Shown here one piece after another: positions 1-10,301 of a DNA stretch of 64,000 bases. Source of the DNA: Apium graveolens (lineage: Eukaryota > Streptophyta > Magnoliopsida > Apiales > Apiaceae); assembly GCF_009905375.1 (NCBI RefSeq), contig NC_133650.1, forward strand, positions 146,586,567 to 146,650,566. Direction: 5' to 3'. A program made the translations under genes and the position numbers. The notes below the pieces were generated by a model, which had not been told where the DNA came from, did not search any database, and saw only the letters and a program-made list of their open reading frames with translations. The stretch's first letter is position 1, and every line of letters begins with the position of its first letter.

Positions 1-3000
1 ATAAAGGTTTTAGTTGGAACTCAAAGTACAATCTTGATTCTTATGGATTTAAGGTTGTTTTTGAGAGGACTACAAGGAATGGAGAAGTGCCAAGTCTTGA
101 GGGGAAACTCTTGATGAATAAATGGCCATTCTCTTCCATTTCATTCGGCCATGACCATATGGGAGCCGAATGAATGGTCCTTAAGACTATTCTTGTTGCT
201 TAATTCGATTTTTGCATGTTTATGTGATAATGACTTGAATTTTATGGTGAATATTTGATAAAACTCTTTGCATGCTAAGTGATCATCTAGGTATATCTTA
301 TGCTAGGCTTGCATGTCAATTTTATGATAGAATATATGTAGAAAATATGTTGTTTTGGTTTGCAAAACCCGAAGACATGCATGCATGTGGATTTCTCTTA
401 GAATGTTATAAGATTTTGATCATTTGGAAAGATTTTGTTAGTGAGCTTCAATCTCAGTAGAAATAAGGTGTTAATATTGATTAATGCTCCTTGATGCATG
501 GTAATAATTCGTGGTTATCTTTTATAAAAATGTATATCTTGTTGTTTCAAAAACTTGATGATTTGTGAGTTGAGAAGTGTAGTTTCTTTTGTTTTGCCAT
601 AATTGCACCTTAGGTAAAGGATGATCTCCATCCAAAGTTATTTTGAGAATAAGGGAGTTAGTTCAGTAGATTACCATGTTTAAGTCTTGGTTTTATTATT
701 GGGTTGTTGGTAGTTGAGTTTGTCAAGTCAAGACTTTGGAGAAAGGAGAGTTATAGTTTCTGCAGAAAATCAGTTTAGTACCCTGCGGTTTAGAGTGAGT
801 TTTGACCATATCATTAATGTGCACTTTGAGGCCCAAGCCACCAGAAGTTAGTATTGGGAGTATATAAAAGGTTTTAGGTGTCGATTGGAGGTTTTCATGT
901 CATTTTGTTAGGTGCACAAGTAGAATAACAAAATCTGTCCAGCAGGGGACAGTTTTGTTGCAACTTAGAAATAGGGAGATTTGACCATGTCATGGGTAGG
1001 CCCTCAATAGGCCCTGTTGGGCCTTAGTTAGAGGGAGTGTCAGAGAAGTTTTTCCAACCATAGTTCATAGGATATGAGTTAGAACCATGTGTCACAAGTT
1101 AGTTCAAGTCAGGGAATTTTCTGCCCAGAAAAACAGGGGAACCTTGGACTTTTAGCTTAGGCCCAAGAAGGCCCAAGCCAGGCCCTTGAGCCACATCAAG
1201 TTTGCGAGATGCCCTTAGGTCAGGAGAGTCTTGTGTAAAAGTTTTGAAGGAAAACTTGTAGTTTAAGAGTGTCCAATGCACTCAAGAAACTATAGTTATC
1301 ATTCTGAAATTTGCACCAGTGAGCACTTTCACTTATCACATAGTTTTAGAACACTTAGGAGTGAGTATTAGGTCGACCACCATAGTTGTAAGATAGTATA
1401 AGGTCAGAAGAATAAAAGGCACTAGTGAGGGTCAATAGGTTTTGGATAGTTTAGTAAAGGCACATCGAGTTAGGAAGCCAAAATTAGAAGACTTTGTCTA
1501 GTTTAGCGACCAAGTGACTTAAGTTGTGAGTCGAGATCATCCAAGCCTAGTGTTGCATTATGGTATATATGGTGTTATTTGGTATTAATATATGATATGT
1601 GATTATGTGGCTATGTGTGAACATTTGTAATTTAAAAGTGAGTATAAAGTTAAGTGCATATAGGCCTAAGTACCATCCGTGTTAAATTTCGGGTTGTAAA
1701 TAGGTTAAGTTGGTGAGAATATATTATAATGAGGATTATTATTATTATTGTAGGATCTCGAGTCAAGGGAAAACTTGCCATAAAGGTCGAGTGAAGCTCC
1801 AGTTATTGCTCCTACCAGTCAGACCAGACCAGCCTTTCTCAAGGCAAGTGATTCAACCTGTCTTTCGAATTCACTGTAAATAGTTCATATATATCGATGC
1901 AATTATCCTAAGTCATTTTGATATATTTAAATCAAGCGTATCTTTTGTTTATCTTTGAGTTATATAGAGATGCCATGAACCCTCGAGTACGTATTGCAAG
2001 TAGTTCAAAAGTCTTTTCATGATAGTTGAATGCCATGATAAAATGAAGAGTTATTATATTACTTGATTGATCCTCTTGATTAACATGCTGATGATTCCTA
2101 AGTATTGATATCTCATCCTGATACTTGAATCCCTATAGAAACTTACCTTGAATCCTGAAAGCCAGATATTTATCAAAGTGATTCCTCATTGATTGATACC
2201 CCTCTTTCTTATCCTAAAGCTTGACAATCCTGATATATCCTGAGCTAAAGATCATTTCTTCATACCTTAACACCCTTAGTATTCATGAAGCTTATCTTCT
2301 TGATGATCCAACACCTGTACCTTGACGAGAAACCATTGCTTTAAGCCCAGTTTGGCATTACCCCTTCATATTATCCATTAGCCTCACTAAATTTCCTTGT
2401 CCAAGTTTTGACATATGAAAACCTTTTAGTTACCCTAATAGAGTAAAGTTTTGTGAATCATGGCCCTGAGATTTAGTACCATATTTCCCGTGTTTCGAGT
2501 TGATCTATAATCCCTTGATAAAAATGTTTACTGTTAAAAGAGATTTTGTTATAATTCGACATCAGTTTTTGAAATAAATAAAATGTGGGTTTTCAGTCCC
2601 AAAGGGGGATAAATGTTTTCTTTGAATAGTGAATCTGGACTGAGACGCGAGTCCTTTCCACACTAAATTAGGCTTAAAAGTTGCCTAGGGATTCCCATTA
2701 ATGTTTAGAACCCAGCGAGGTTCGGGATTACTTCGCGGCTGATCACCGGCTGTTATCCGTAGCGTCATAAAATGATTTTGATTAAGACATGATTTTGAAA
2801 TTGTTTTGATACAAGCAAAATGATGCCATCACCCATAGTTTTGTCCCTCGTTATCATTGGTTATGTCTTTCCATTGTCATTCTTTAATGTATATCTCGAT
2901 TTATGTTTTATATCGTACTGTTAGCACTTGTTGAGCATTTGGCTCACTCCTTGCTTTACCCTGATATTACAGCTAGCAGCTATGGTTAGATTCAAGCAGA

Positions 3001-3221
3001 CTGCCCGTAAAACCTGTGATGCTGATGCTTATGTTCGAGCTCAGGTAGAATAAGTGATAGTAGTTTGTGTGAGGACTCGGTATTTAAGATCAGATGTAAT
3101 AGTTGGTAGTGTTGGGCTGTTCCAAACCCTAAACTATAAGATCTTGGATTTGGTTGTATTATTTCTATTAAAATTTTGTAATAGCTATATTTAATTTGCT
3201 GTTTAAGTTGGGGGCGTGACT
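1..3221 (+). repeat. LTR of element A (5' end outside window)
   Basis: The LTR aligns throughout with the complete LTR of F (59329-63346) and, inverted, with both LTRs of B. The inner end reads ggggcgtgact, where F has gtgaca, so the terminal CA is mutated to CT. It contains a TATA-like TATATAAAAGG at 861-871, a conserved CTGATCA at 2739-2745, a TGAGC/GCTCA hairpin at 2932-2946, and the first exon of the pre-gag gene at 2982-3044. Short open frames elsewhere in it, such as 272-460, are not conserved in F or B and are not called. Confidence 0.9.
2982..3044 (+). CDS. ORF0 exon 1 (H3-tail-like N-terminus), element A
   Basis: This 21-codon exon lies inside the LTR. It opens with ATG at 2982 and is followed by a donor, CAG|GTAGAATAAG; reading through the donor meets a stop after two codons. 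Residues 2-11 read VRFKQTARKT. The plant and animal histone H3 tail is ARTKQTARKS, so seven of ten positions match in exact register from the initiator Met, including R2, K4, T6, R8 and K9. Element F encodes the same 21 residues with five differences, all synonymous. The predicted intron (3045-3359) removes the LTR end and the PBS and joins in phase 0 to exon 2. Splicing is inferred from the sequence; no transcript was examined. Confidence 0.65.
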
Positions 3222-3359
3222 GGTTTTGGTATCAGAGCTACGGTTTAGAGTCCCTGGACAGCCCAAATAGGTTATAGGATATGTGTGTAGGTTATAGATA
3301 ATATGTGAGAGAGTAGGTTAAGTAAATTTATTATTAATACTCCTCTTATTGGTTGTCAG
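3045..3359 (+). other. Predicted ORF0 intron crossing the LTR/PBS boundary, element A
   Basis: The 315-bp predicted intron starts with GTAGAA and ends with GGTTGTCAG after a pyrimidine-rich stretch. It contains the last 177 bp of the LTR, the PBS and the short leader. Removing it would create a subgenomic mRNA unable to prime reverse transcription from this PBS. F has the equivalent intron at 63176-63485 (310 bp), and E and G have analogous ones, which supports a shared architecture. Confidence 0.55.
3227..3239 (+). promoter_or_regulatory. Primer-binding site, element A
   Basis: TGGTATCAGAGCT lies five bases inside the LTR end. It matches the PBS complementary to the 3' end of plant initiator methionine tRNA used by many Ty3/gypsy and copia elements. 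Confidence 0.9.
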
Positions 3360-3710
3360 CAAAGGGCGCATTCCTCGTCATCCTCTGGGTCGGATGACAC
3401 TATTGCTTTCACTGTGTATGCTGAGTTGAAGCGCGAGTTCGGCATGCTTCAGGGTAAGTACGACCGACTGATAGACCGACTGAAGAACGTGTATCCGGAC
3501 AGCCGAAACTATGAAGGGAAGCCCAAGGAGCAGATGACTGCGAGACTTGAGACCTTGGTTCAGTACATCAACACTAAGCTTGAGGAGATGACAGCGCACC
3601 GGAACCGCACCAGCCAGTATGTCATTCAGATGGTGGTGGATGAGCTCCAGAGCATTGTGAAGACGCTTCAAGAGGAAAAGACTACCAAGTCCCGTTCAGA
3701 TGGAGTGTAG
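3360..3710 (+). CDS. ORF0 exon 2 (helical pre-gag protein), element A
   Basis: An open frame of 116 codons starts at the acceptor GTCAG|CAAAGG and stops at 3708-3710. It has no in-frame ATG near its start, as expected if the start codon is in the LTR exon. The first 18 or so residues are Ser- and Asp-rich. The rest is charged and probably helical, with leucines at heptad-like spacing (around LKREFGML, DRLIDRLKNV and LETLVQYI). The protein continues open in F with conservative changes; B has a degenerate copy. I recognise no named domain. It is not Gag, which starts 325 bp downstream. The function is unknown. Its place before gag and its link to an H3-like N-terminus suggest an accessory protein. 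Confidence 0.6.
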   Translation, partial: QRAHSSSSSGSDDTIAFTVYAELKREFGMLQGKYDRLIDRLKNVYPDSRNYEGKPKEQMTARLETLVQYINTKLEEMTAHRNRTSQYVIQMVVDELQSIVKTLQEEKTTKSRSDGV

Positions 3711-4034
3711 CCTTAGTTCTTTCCGTTTACCTTTCATGTTGTTGTACTATCAGACTCTGTGGAACCCCCAGTTGTTTCCGTTGTTTCCTTTAAATAAGCC
3801 TGTTATTCCTGGAATCAGACTTTGTCCTAATCCTATGTATTGTGACCTTTAAAATTTCAATAATTATGTTCTATTGTTCCATTTTCTCTCAATTGTTATT
3901 TTACGTTTTTATATGCATCACCATATCTGCTTAATTTGGAAACTTGACCCCATATGTAAACAAGAATGCCATGCGATACCCTCGAATCATTTTATCATTC
4001 ATATCTGTTTTGACATAACTCTTATTTCAGGATC
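3711..4034 (+). other. Spacer between ORF0 and gag, with splice-acceptor-like end
   Basis: AT-rich leader without a credible gene. It ends in CTTATTTCAG at 4021-4030, a good 3' splice-site match, only four bases before the gag ATG at 4035. B and E have the same four-base spacing, so gag may be translated from a second spliced message. Confidence 0.4.
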
Positions 4035-6412
4035 ATGCCTCCCAAAAAGAAGAACCCAACAACCACATCCACCACAGACCCAAACATTCTTCGACTACTG
4101 GAAACTTTGCAACAGCAAACCAATGCTATAGCTCAACAAAAACTAACTCTTCAACAACGAATTGAAAACCAAGATAACCATGAACCACACCAACCACCTG
4201 AACCACCAGTACCACCTAGACAAGTTGTCACTTTCAAGGCTTTTCAGAACGTTAACCCACCTGCATTTCATGATACCACTGATCCAGTGATAGCTAACAC
4301 ATGGATCAAGGAGATGGAAAGGGCTTTTGAGTTGGTACAGTTAGGAGACGATCAGAAGACGCCGTATGCTACTTACTTCTTGAAGGGTGAAGTCATCTAT
4401 TGGTGGGAATCAGTAAAAGCTATGGAAGTCACTCAGCAGGTTTCTTGGGAGAGATTTAAGAAATTATTTCTGGACAAGTATTACCATAAGTACATGCAGA
4501 ATCAGATGGAACTTAAATTTCTTGAGTTGAAGCAAGGGAACATGACTGTACTGGAGTATGAGAAGAAGTTTACTGAGTTGTCAAGATTTGTGACGAAGTA
4601 TACCAGCATTGAGGAGGAAAAAGCAAAGAAATTTCAACAAGGATTGGAGCCTTGGATCAGAGATAGAGTGGCTATGTTTGAGCTTGAAACTTACGCGGGA
4701 GTAGTACAGAAAGCTGCTCTGATTGAGAATTATGGGATGCAGTCAAGGAAGGAAAGGGATAACAAGAAGAGGAAGGTTCCATTTTATGGAGAAAAGTATG
4801 AAGTGGAAAGTTCACAAGATCGGAATGTAAAGAGGATCGGATTCCAGAAGGGCAGAAATTTTCAAAAGAAAGGAAATTTGGGTAAAAGGCAAGAATCGAA
4901 GGGGAACAATCAGGCAAGCCAAGGGCAAGTTGGAGAAAACAGGTTCCAGAGACCGGAATGCAAGCACTGTGGAAGAAGGCACCCTGGATTATGTAATAAG
5001 TTGAGCATGACATGTTATAGGTGCAACCAGAAGGGACATTTGGCAAATGAGTGCAAGATGCCGAAGCCAGGAGTTACGTGTTACAAGTGTGGGAAGACTG
5101 GACACATGGCTAGGGAGTGCAAGGCAACCGGACCAGTCAAAGCTTTAATGAACGTGGCAAGTACCAGTGCAAGCATGCCAGCTGAGGTATTGGCATTACC
5201 TCCACCACCTACACCAACCCCGCAAGCAACAGCAAGGATATTTGATCTGAAGATGAAGGATGATGTTTAGAATTCGGAGGTGATAGCAGGTACACTTTTA
5301 CTCAATAATGTCAAAGCTAAAGTATTGATTGATTCGGGAGCAACAAGATCTTTCATATCAGAATCTTTTGTTGATAAGCTTCAATGTGATAAAATGATTA
5401 TGAGTGAGGTAGTAAATGTGGTAATTGCGAACCAATAAAAGATTCCTGTGAATCAACTTTGTCCAAAGTGTGAGATTGATATTTCAGGGTATAAGTTTTT
5501 AGCCGACTTGATACTCTTCAAGTTGGGAGAGTTTGATATAATTTTAGGAATGGATTGGTTAGGGGAAAATAGTGCTCAGATTAATTGTAAGACCAAGAAG
5601 GTGTATTTAAAGATGAAGAATGGAAAAAAGGTAGTATTCAAGGGGCAGAGACAAGAACAACTATTTCTTACAATTGTTCAGGCCAAGAAGCTACTTAGAA
5701 AAGGTTGTGAGTCGTTCCTAGCGTATGTAGTGGATTCAGAAAAAGGCAGCTCAAGCTTAAAAGATATTCCTGTAGTTAACCAGTTTCCCGATGTGTTTCC
5801 CGACGAACTACCAGGCTTACCACCAGATCGAGAAATCGAGTTCGAGATCAACCTTGCTCCAGGCACGGAACCAGTTTCAAAGGCCCCATATAGGATGGCA
5901 CCAGCAGAAATGAAAGAGTTGGCGAGCCAGCTACAAGAATTATTGGATAAGGGAGTAGTACAGCCAAGTACGTCGCCATGGGGAGCACCTGTTCTGTTTG
6001 TAAAGAAGAAAGATGGGAGTATGCGACTATGCATAGATTATCGGGAGTTGAATAAGGCAACGATCAAGAACCGCTACCCGCTACCAAGAATAGATGACCT
6101 TTTTGACCAGTTGATGGGAGCAAAATGCTTTTCAAAGATTGATTTGAGATCGGGATACCATCAATTAAAGATCAAGGAAGAAGATATTCCCAAGACCGCA
6201 TTTAGGACCAGATATGGGCATTATGAATTCCTAGTAATGCCGTTTGGATTGACCAACGCTCCGGCCGCATTTATGGATCTGATGAATCGGGTATTTAAGA
6301 AGTATTTGGACAAATTTGTCGTGGTATTCATTGATGACATCCTTATTTATTCTAAGTCGGAAGAAGAACATAAGCAGCACCTCTGGATAGCATTGGAAAT
6401 ACTTCGTCAAGA
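4035..6412 (+). pseudogene. gag-pol: Gag-Pol of element A (broken in RT)
   Basis: A single frame codes for Gag, protease and part of reverse transcriptase. The N-terminus starts MPPKKK. The Gag core lies at about residues 85-205. Three zinc knuckles follow: CX2CX3HX3C at about residue 309 and two CCHC boxes at about 327 and 349. The protease motif DSGATRSF is at about residue 433. RT motifs include [18 protein letters not shown] and FIDDILIYS. Two nonsense codons break it: TAG at 5268-5270, where B has CAG, and TAA at 5436-5438, where B has a Glu codon. It ends within RT shortly after the catalytic FIDD loop, at the junction with B near 6412. RNase H, integrase and chromodomain are missing. 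The start is chosen because B and E gag begin with the same MPP and lie just after an acceptor-like CAG. Confidence 0.9.
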
Positions 6413-9400
6413 TTAGGGTTTGGAACAGCCCAACACTATTAACTATTACAACCTGATTTTTAATATCGAGTCCTCACACAAAATGGTCACTTATTATATC
6501 TGAGCTCGAACATACGAATCGGCATCACAAGTCTTACGCACTGTCTGATTGAATCTAATCATATCTACTAGCTGTAATATCAGGGTGAAAGCAAGTAGTG
6601 AGCCAAATATTCAACAAGTGCTATACAATACAATACATAAAACAAAATAAAGGAGTAACAATGTGAAGGAAGAGCTAATAATAACAAGAGATAAACTTTT
6701 GGGTGATGGCATCATTTACTTGTAACAAAACAATTCAAAACAATTTTTTTATCAAAAACCATTTTAAGACGCTACAGATTACAGCCGGTGATCAGTCGCG
6801 AAGTAATCCCGAACCTCGCTGGGTTCTAGAACATTAATGGGATCCCTAAGTAACTTTTAGGCCTATAAATTAAGAGCGGAAAGGACTTGCGTCTCAGTCC
6901 AGATCTATTTAAAGAAAATATTTGTCCCCCTTTGGGACTAGAAATCCAAATTTTAACCTTTTTATTTAAAAAGAACTGATGCCAATTGATAGTTAATTTC
7001 TTAAACAGTGACCATCTTTATCAAGGGTTCTAGATCAATTTTGAAGCTCAGGGAATAGGTTCACTAAATTTCAAGGCCATGATCCATTAGACTATACTTT
7101 ATCAAGGGAATTTTAAGGTTTCTATTTACAAGGATTTTGACAATGAGATTTAGCAAGGTTATCGGATAGTATGAAGGAACAAAGTCAAACTAGGTTCAAG
7201 GTAATGGTTCCAGATAAGACATAGGTATTAAAATATAAAGAAGGTGAACATCAGTTCAAGGTATTACAGAGTATCATGCTTTAGGGTAAGGATAGGGTTA
7301 TCAAGCAATCATGAATAAATGTTAAGGAATAACTGACTTTTAGGTATCAAGATAAGGTTACTGAGTATAACTTGTACATGGTTCAACATCACAATTACTT
7401 TGTATACTAGCATGGTATGACATTTTGATTTACTTGCATAGCAATCTTCAAGTAAAGTTAAACTACTTGCAATAAACACTTGAGGGTTCATGGCATTTTC
7501 ATATAGTACAAAGATAGATTTGAAACCACTTGGTTCATGCATATCAAGGTAATACTCGCATCATATATAAGAACTGGTTATCGCACACTTGTAGTGTAAA
7601 CAAAAAGGTAGGTTGAATCACTTTCCTTGAGAAAGGCTTGACTTGACTGGCAGGTAGGAGCAACTGGAAGCTTTACTCGACTCTAATGGCAAGTTTACCC
7701 TTGTCTCGAGATCCTACACAAATAATAATAACCTCATTATAATATATTCTCACCAACTCAACCTATTTGTAAACCGAAATTAAATACAATGGCACTTAGG
7801 CCTATATACACACATATTTACAATCACCTTATAAGCATAATAGTACACATAGCCACATATGCTCACATACCATATTTAAGTACAAAATAATATAGCACAC
7901 ACTATATTGCATCACTAAGCTTGGATGATCTCGCTCCACTTACTTAAGTCACTTGGTCGCTTAAACTAGACAAAACTCCAAATTTTGACCTCCTAACTCG
8001 AAGTGCCTTTACTAAACCATCCAATTCCTATTGACCCTTACTTAGGCCTTTCACTCTACTGACCTTATACTATATTTCAACTATGGTGGTCAACCTAGTC
8101 TTCACTCATAAGTGTTCTAAAACTATGTGATAAGTGAATGTGCTCATTATAGTGATTTCAGGATGACATCTATGGTTTCTTTGGTGCATTTGACACTCTT
8201 AAACTTCATGTTTACCTCTAAAACTTCTACAATAGACTCTTCTAATCATAAGTCAACTCCCAAACTTGCTGTGGCTCAAAGGCCTAGCTTGGGCCTCCCT
8301 AGGCCTAAGCTTAAAGTCCACGTTTCCCCTATTTTTGGGACATAAAAGGATCCTGATTTGAACTAACTTGTGACACATGATTCTAACTCAAATCTTATGA
8401 AATATGGCTAGAAAAACTCCCCTGACACTCTCTCTAACTAAGGCCAAACAGGGCCTAATGAGGGTCTACATATGACATGGTCAAAACTTCCCATTTCTAA
8501 GTTGTAGCAAAACTGTCCCCTGCTGGACATATTTAGTGTTTTCACTCGTGCACCTAACCAAACAACCTACAAACCTCTAACAAACACCTAAAACCTAAAG
8601 TATACTCCTAGTGCTAACTTCTGGTGACTTGGGCCTCAAAGTGCACGACAATGACAAGGTCAAATCTCACTCTAAACCTTATGGTACCAAATTGAAATTC
8701 TGCAGAATCTAATGCTCCCCTTTCCACCATGATTCTCACTTGACAAACCCAACCAAACATCAATCAAGACCCAAATCTAACCTCAACCATAGAAATCTAC
8801 TGAACTACTACTCCAACACTCAATATTGGCTTAGTGGAGATCATCCTTACCTAAGGTGCAATATAGCAAAACAAGAGTTAACACAATACACTAATTACGA
8901 GTCATCAAGTTTTCAAAAATAACAACTTATATCCTCCATATATATATTTGAATTAAAATCATATATCAAGGAGCACAAATCAAAATCAATATCTTAACTC
9001 AACTGAAAATTAAAGCCTATTAACAATTATCAATCCAAATGATCAAGAATTTTCAAAAATCATGAGTTGAATCTATGCATGCATGCCTTCGAATTTACAA
9101 GTCAAAACAATATGATTTCCATAAAAATTTTATCATAAAATCAACATGCAAGCCTAGCATTAACCATATCTATATGATCACTTAACATGCAAAGGATTTT
9201 ATCAAGTTTTTACTTCCAAAACCAAGCTATCATCACATAAACATTCAAAATCAACAAGGCCACAAAGAAACATCATTAAGAACCATTCATTCGGCTCCCT
9301 TATGGTTATAGCCGAATGAAATGGAAGAGAAATGACCATTAAAAGCAAGAGCTTCACTCTCATGACTAGGCATTTCACCATTCCTTGTAGTTCCCTCAAT

Positions 9401-10267
9401 AATACAACCTTAAATCCATGAGAATCAAGATTGTATTTTGAGTTCTAGTTAAAACTATGACATGCAAGATCAAAACTTAGACTTTTCACTCTAAACTTTT
9501 TGGAATATATATGAACAACATATAGGGAGTAAGATTACTTAAATATAAGATGGATGTTTGAGTGAAAGAATGAAGCAAAGAAGGGGGTGGGGGCTTCGGC
9601 TATGGGAAAGCCGAGAGGGAGGAGAAGAGAGGGAGGAGAGAATGAGGTGAGGGTGGAGTGTGGAGTGAAAAATGAAATGATCATGACAACTTGTGCTTGT
9701 TTTATGGTTTTGATTTGACCAAATGTGAGTGGAATTAGTAATTGACAAAAGTAACCCTCTAGCAAGAATTGGGTCATTTTGCATGCAAGGACAAAGAAGT
9801 AATTTGGCTAGTAAAATGAGAGTTAGTGAGGTTGGAATTGTCTTTTTAGCCCTTTAAGTTGAATGGGAGGGTATTTGCATGCAAGGGTATCCATGTAAAT
9901 TGTTAATTACTAAACAACTAATTTTTAAAGATTTACTTTTATAAAATAAAATAAAAATTCAAAAATTATAAAAATTGTACCATAAAATAACTTGGATTTT
10001 TAGAAATTTTATGAGATCAATTTTGTGATTTGTGAATGAAATAATTTTAAAAGATAATTTTCCCATGGTAAAAAATATTCTCTATAAATCAAGAATAAGA
10101 GAAATTAATATAACTCTCGCTTTGAAAAATTCATATTTTTAAATAAAGCAATTTATAATGCAGCAAATTCCATTCACACAAATGTACAATCAATAAATAT
10201 ATTTATAATTGACTATAAGGTTATACAGAGTTCGCAAATAATATTACATAAAATACCGGTCGTAACA
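6413..10267 (-). repeat. 3' LTR of element B (outer tip deleted)
   Basis: It matches B's 5' LTR and the LTRs of A and F inverted. The start TGTTACG is the complement of 10261-10267. The last roughly 80 bp of the LTR, present at 15649-15735 in the other copy, are missing where it meets A. The exon 1 equivalent near 6500-6560 is decayed: K4 has become N, A7 has become V, and the donor GTAGAA reads ATATAA. Reading frames in the CT-rich part (9535-9784) are low-complexity by-products. Confidence 0.88.
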
Positions 10268-10280
10268 TCCTCTCCCCCTT
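10268..10280 (-). promoter_or_regulatory. Polypurine tract of element B
   Basis: On the minus strand AAGGGGGAGAGGA ends directly at the 3' LTR start. This is the expected primer site for plus-strand DNA synthesis. Confidence 0.85.
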
Positions 10281-10301
10281 AAAGGATTCTGTCCTCAGAA
10301 T

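Larger units (their letters stand above)
1..6412 (+). mobile_element. Element A: truncated Tekay-type Ty3/gypsy retrotransposon
   Basis: This is the left-hand part of a chromovirus on the plus strand: most of a 5' LTR, a primer-binding site, a pre-gag ORF, gag, protease and about two thirds of RT. The left end lies outside the window. By comparison with element F, about 800 bp of LTR is missing at the left. The right end breaks inside RT at about 6412, where the sequence changes without a gap into the 3' LTR of the inverted element B. RNase H, integrase, chromodomain and 3' LTR are absent, so it cannot move by itself. It belongs to the same family as B and F by LTR, PBS and protein similarity. 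Confidence 0.9.

Noticed and set aside
272..460. 62-codon open frame in A's LTR, with a similar frame at 60371-60580 in F
   Set aside because: It is not open in either LTR of B and has no coding landmarks. Similarity is explained by LTR homology.
3227..3239. tRNA-like sequence near TGGTATCAGAGC
   Set aside because: Only the 3' complement of a tRNA is present; it is a primer-binding site, not a tRNA gene.
3451..3459. A near-consensus donor G|GTAAGT inside ORF0 exon 2 of A
   Set aside because: F and B have GCAAGT at the same place and the codons are conserved as Gly-Lys, so the match in A is probably one coincidental substitution.
9535..9784. Overlapping frames of about 80 codons in B's LTR (also at 25685-25996)
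   Set aside because: They come from the CT-rich leader block read in several frames; composition and overlap argue against a gene.
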